Below, piece by piece: positions 60,098 through 64,000 of a stretch of 64,000 nt of DNA. Made by a program: the position numbers and the translations under genes. How positions within the stretch are numbered: position 1 is the first letter of the stretch; each line of letters starts with the position of its first letter. The notes beneath the pieces were generated by a model. The model was not told the DNA's origin. It saw only the letters and a program-made list of their open reading frames with translations, and did no database searches. The DNA comes from Azadirachta indica (lineage: Eukaryota > Streptophyta > Magnoliopsida > Sapindales > Meliaceae): assembly GCA_022749755.1 (NCBI GenBank), contig CM040442.1, positions 18,574,457-18,638,456 of the forward strand, read 5' to 3'.

Positions 60098-61856
60098 TGT
60101 TAGGGATAATGTCCGAAAAGCACGTAATTTGTACACTTTTTAGAATAAATAAAATTAACATTTCTTTATACTTAATTATGTTAATATTTAATATCACAAA
60201 AATCCTATTTTATTTATGTAACCATAATCTTAGTATATGTGTTATATATACAAGAGGATTAAGATTATGGATAATAAACTGAAATAGTCCGTAATAAATT
60301 AATTAAAGTTGGGTTCTTTAATTAAAGATTACTAGTGCAGTCCACTAACATTAAGAATGTGATAGTTTTATTTGGACTATCAATGTAGTGATATTATAGT
60401 CAAGGCACTTTATATAATATGATTATATAAGATTAAATCAAACATAGTTTGAATTCTCATATAAATTTCGTTACTAACTGAGAATTCAAACAATGTTAAC
60501 AGATGATCATATGCAGATTAATCTTAATCCTGAGTAATCATAAACTCTTGTTTATGTTATTAAGTATTTTGAGTTATTTGTTAAGGTTTGTTTTAACAAT
60601 AAGCTCAACACTCGTATCTTGAAGATTTAATAGGATAAACAGTTAGGAATGTGACATACATATATAGAATCCATTCCTTTCTATTAGAAGTCAGAAAGAT
60701 GGTTTCTTTAACTGTTAATTCTGGAATTGAATAATTTGAGCACTCAACTTATAACTGGTTTATAAATTAGTTGTTTAATGGAGAATCAATGAAACTTAAT
60801 GATAAAAATATAATTAGAGGGGTAAAACGGAAAATTAACTTAACTTTAATTATGGACCATTTATAAAAGGTTGAACTGCATGTAGTGATTATATCAATGG
60901 ACTATTCAAAATTTTCTAAGTAAAATATATTTATAATTTCAAAAGTTTAATTCCAAATTTTTAGTGGAATCATACTTGAATTAATAAATTAGATTAATTA
61001 ATTAAAAAGTTTAATTAACTATCTAAATTTATTGGAGCTCGAAATTATAGGTCCATAGGTCCCTAATACCACCTCTTAAATCAGTGCAATAAATAATACA
61101 ATGGATAAAATTATTACATTGAATATTTATATGTCCAGAAAATAGTTTTTTGGAATACATATGTAGATTTAACTAATTAATTAAGATTAATTAATTAGTA
61201 AGATATTTTAAGGAAAATATTTTTCATTAATATCCAAATAATTTAATTTATGAATTAAATGGATAAATTCTCATAAAGATATTTATCCCCTTTATCATCT
61301 TTTTCAACATTAATTTTGAATTAATTAGAGTTTCACTTTTATTAGAAGTTGTTTTGCAAATTTAATTAATTAACGAATGTTATTAATTAATTAATTTTAT
61401 TTTAATTGAAATTATTTTAATTAAAATATTACTTCTATTAGGAGTTTTCTTACTTATTTAATTAATTAATAAAATATTATTAATTCATTCAATTATATTC
61501 TAATTAAAATTCTTTTAATTAAAATAGAACTGATATAAAAAAAACATAAAGGGTGGAAACCCTAAGATCTAAATTTAAAAACAAGTTTTTATTTTGACAT
61601 ACTATAGAGAAAAATTAGTTTTTTTCTAAATACCATTGTATTACAAAAGAAGCCTACTATTTTCTTTACTGTAACTATTGGAGGATTAGTTTGGAAATCA
61701 CTGGTGAAGAAAAACTTGTAGCAAAAGTAATTTAAAAGCATCAAGAGATATCTGTTCTTTTCTTTCTTTTTAGTTATATTAAAACCATATACTCATATAA
61801 TTTTTTATAATTGTCCTGGCTAAATTTTTCGTTCTTTATTTTAAAATTTTCTAACA
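60098..61856. mobile_element. solo LTR or LTR-derived insertion, 1759 bp, TSD TGTAT
   Basis: The insert begins TGTTAGGGATAATGTCC and ends AAATTTTCTAACA, a TGTTAG/CTAACA inverted end. It is flanked by TGTAT at 60093-60097 and at 61857-61861. Excising it with one TGTAT restores a normal unit (GAGGTGTATTGTTTTGG). The interior is AT-rich, with GGGTGGAAACCCTAAG near 61552 and no coding domain or second LTR. It is therefore a large solo LTR or a small non-autonomous element. Confidence 0.88.
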
Positions 61857-62481
61857 TGTATTGTTTTGGTCTTCATAAGGCATTGAAGCTAGCACTGCAA
61901 AGCTTTATAGTTTTTGCCCTGATAGGTCGTTGAAGCTGGCACCGTGGAGGGATATTGCTTTCGCCCTCGTGACATATTAAAGCTGCTACCATAAAAGTCA
62001 TTGATTTGGCCTTTGCGAGGTATGAAAAAGGGGGCACAGTGGACGTGCAAAGTTTTTACCCTTGTAGGGCATTGAAGTTAGCACCGCAAAGGTGCATTAT
62101 TTTTGCTCTTAAGAGGCATGTAAGTTGGCACTAAAGAGAAGCATTATTGTGATCCTAATGGGGCATCGAAGCTAGCACTGTGGAGGTGTGTTATTTTGGC
62201 CTTCATGGGCCATTGAAGTTGGGGTTGCAGAGGTGCATTGTTTTGGTTCTAGTGGGCTATTGAATTTTTGCCCTCATGAGGCATTGAAAATAACACCGCA
62301 AAGATGCATTGTTTTGGCCCTCATGAGGCATTGAAGTTGCCACCACAGAGGTATATTATTTTGGCCCTTGTAGGGCTTAGAAGCTAGCACCATAGAAGTA
62401 CATTATTTTGGCGCTTGTAAGGCAATGGAATTGACACCACGGAGGTGCATATTTTTTGCCCTTGATAGGCATTGAAGCTGG
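61857..62481. repeat. 47-bp minisatellite array, block 3 (about 13 units)
   Basis: Same unit and orientation, continuing after the 1759-bp insertion to the junction GCATTGAAGCTGG. Confidence 0.96.
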
Positions 62482-63482
62482 TGTTTGGGAAGAAATACCC
62501 TGATGTTAGTAAAGCCAAATGTCAAAGAGTACTTGGGTCGAATTCTACTGAGTTAAAGAGATTAGACATTAATATTGTTCACCTCGAGGTAGCCTATATC
62601 AGACTCAAGGTGAACTCCTATCAACGTTAAATTGTCAAACTAGCCTAATTCCAAATATTGAGCTCAGGTCAAGAGAAAAGTCACACCTCGAGTAAGAAGA
62701 TCGTAGGGATAATTGCCCAGGACCCCTTTTCCCTTTAAAACTCACTTCATGGTTATCCATTACCCAAGTACCATGGAAGATATTCCTTAAAACTCTCCAT
62801 CATTGACCACTATGCCGATATCACGAGAAATAATATTGTCTTCAATTATAAATCACGAGTTCAAGTTAATGGATGAAATCTCACCTCAAAAATAACCATC
62901 AGTGAGGAAATAGTGGGAAGGTCGTGGGGATAACCATTAGGACCCTGATCTCCTTGAAACTCTTTTCATGGTTATCCATTACCTTGGTGACGTGGACAAC
63001 ATTTAATAAAAATTTCACCTCAATTACCCAAATATCAACTATTTCGAAGAACATCTTTAGTTTGCAAAGTCGTGAGCTTGGAAGAAAAGGAAAATTCCTA
63101 CCTTAGGAAATTTTCTATGAATGAAATAGTTGCAATCGAATGATGGGAAAATCAATGAATAACTGTCCAAAATCTTATTTTCCATAAAAATCTCACCAAT
63201 TTTGACTCTCCCACAAATATGGTATAAGTTGACTCAAACTGGATATATAAAAGTAAGAAACTATAGAGATAAGTATGTTCTAAGCTTTTTACCCTTGCTA
63301 AAGCTCTATGAAATTCTTGTCTTACTAATCTTCTTCTTAAAAAACTATGTCTAACTTAAGCATTAGAGTGTTTTTGTCGAGAAATAGCCTTTCTTCTGAT
63401 TTTGTTTTCTTTTCTAGGTTTATCCATGGCACAATAGGGGATATGTTGTTCAATATCGGATTGTCAAAATTCAACACCAACA
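62482..63482 (+). mobile_element. solo LTR of Tat-like gypsy type, about 1.0 kb
   Basis: Starts TGTTTGGGAAGAAATACC and ends TCAACACCAACA. The flanks GCTGG (62477-62481) and ACTAG (63483-63487) differ only by two G-to-A changes, so an aged 5-bp duplication is likely. GGATATATAAAAGTAAG (about 63241-63257) is a TATA box. AACTTAAGCATTAGAGTG and GAAATAGCCTTTCTTCTG are U5-like and match the LTR ending at 14112. The plus frame at 62924-63106 is within it and not a gene. Confidence 0.7.
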
Positions 63483-64000
63483 ACTAGCAAGGCAGAGGTG
63501 CATTATTTTGACCCTTATAGGTCATTGAATTTGGCATTGCGGAGCTAAAATTTAGTCCTTGTGAGGCATTAAAGTTGAGACCGTGAAGGTGGATTATATT
63601 AGCCCTTGTAAGGCATTGAAACTAGCACAGTGGAGGTGTATTGTTTTGGCCTTTTGTGAAATGTTGAAGTTGGTATCATTAAAGTGAATTTTTTTGGCTC
63701 TCTTAGGGCATTGAAGCTAGCACTGCAGAGGTGCATTATCTTTATTCAAGTAGGGCATTCAAGCTGGCAACATAGAGGTGCAGTGTTTTGGCTCTGCTAG
63801 GGCATTTAAGCTATCACCATATATGTACATTATTTTAGCTCTCATGAAGCATTAAAGCTAGCACCGCAGATATGCTTTGTTTTATTCCTTATGGGGCATG
63901 GAAGCTGACACCCAAGAGGTGCATTTATTTGACCCTTATGAGGTATTGAACATAGTGCCAAGAGGTATGTTCTTTTGGCCTTTGTAAGGCAGTGAAGTTT
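63483..64000. repeat. 47-bp minisatellite array, block 4, continues past window end
   Basis: Eleven or so units in the same orientation, the last cut by the window end. Confidence 0.96.

Noticed and set aside
59681..60136. 151-residue minus-strand open frame, and similar frames at 14722-15189, 17045-17236, 20542-20733, 22115-22348 and 58698-59319
   Set aside because: They are readings through the 47-bp minisatellite cycling through three stop-free frames; there are no protein domains.

Overview
This window looks like nuclear DNA from a dicot (eudicot) plant. It is AT-rich and packed with nested LTR retrotransposons (Ty3/gypsy, Ty1/copia), MULE, CACTA and hAT-like DNA transposons. It carries one multi-exon TIR-NBS-LRR (TNL) resistance gene; TNLs are abundant in dicots and essentially absent from grasses. 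Plant telomere motifs (TTTAGGG) also occur. The species cannot be fixed from the sequence alone.

Layout. 1-2711: minus-strand Ty3/gypsy remnant (RNase H, RT, protease, gag, PBS, LTR) that cuts into a plus-strand Tat-lineage gypsy element (pol 2716-5265, then a 67-bp tandem repeat, an antisense coiled-coil-like remnant and an LTR-like end near 9.7 kb). 9.7-14.1 kb: old LTR sequence, a three-copy ~0.77-kb tandem repeat, and the 5' LTR, PBS and gag start of another Tat-like element. 14.8-22.5 kb: a large 47-bp minisatellite array broken by a clean 771-bp solo LTR. 22.5-31.2 kb: AT-rich DNA with hAT-like MITEs and a decayed MULE bounded by terminal inverted repeats (24227-29475). 31.2-36.9 kb: a short-LTR gypsy element inserted in an older LTR. 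37.8-39.5 kb: an element with inverted-repeat ends of roughly 350 bp. 40910-47109: a nearly full-length, decayed copia element with target-site duplication. 47643-53087: the TNL gene (five exons, 1373 residues predicted), the only apparently intact protein gene. 53546-54116: a broken GeBP/storekeeper-like gene on the minus strand. 56513-58679: the 5' part of a CACTA transposon cut off by the minisatellite. 58.68-64.0 kb: the same minisatellite again, split by two more LTR insertions and running off the end.

The most unusual structure is the 47-bp minisatellite, about 200 copies in five blocks on both sides of the TNL region. Its consensus has no stop in any of the three minus-strand frames, contains a GCACC/GGTGC hairpin, and shows recurring half-units and a coarse higher-order pattern. 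The TNL is the functional locus; the retroelements are almost all inactivated, mostly by C-to-T/G-to-A type changes that create TAG/TGA/TAA.
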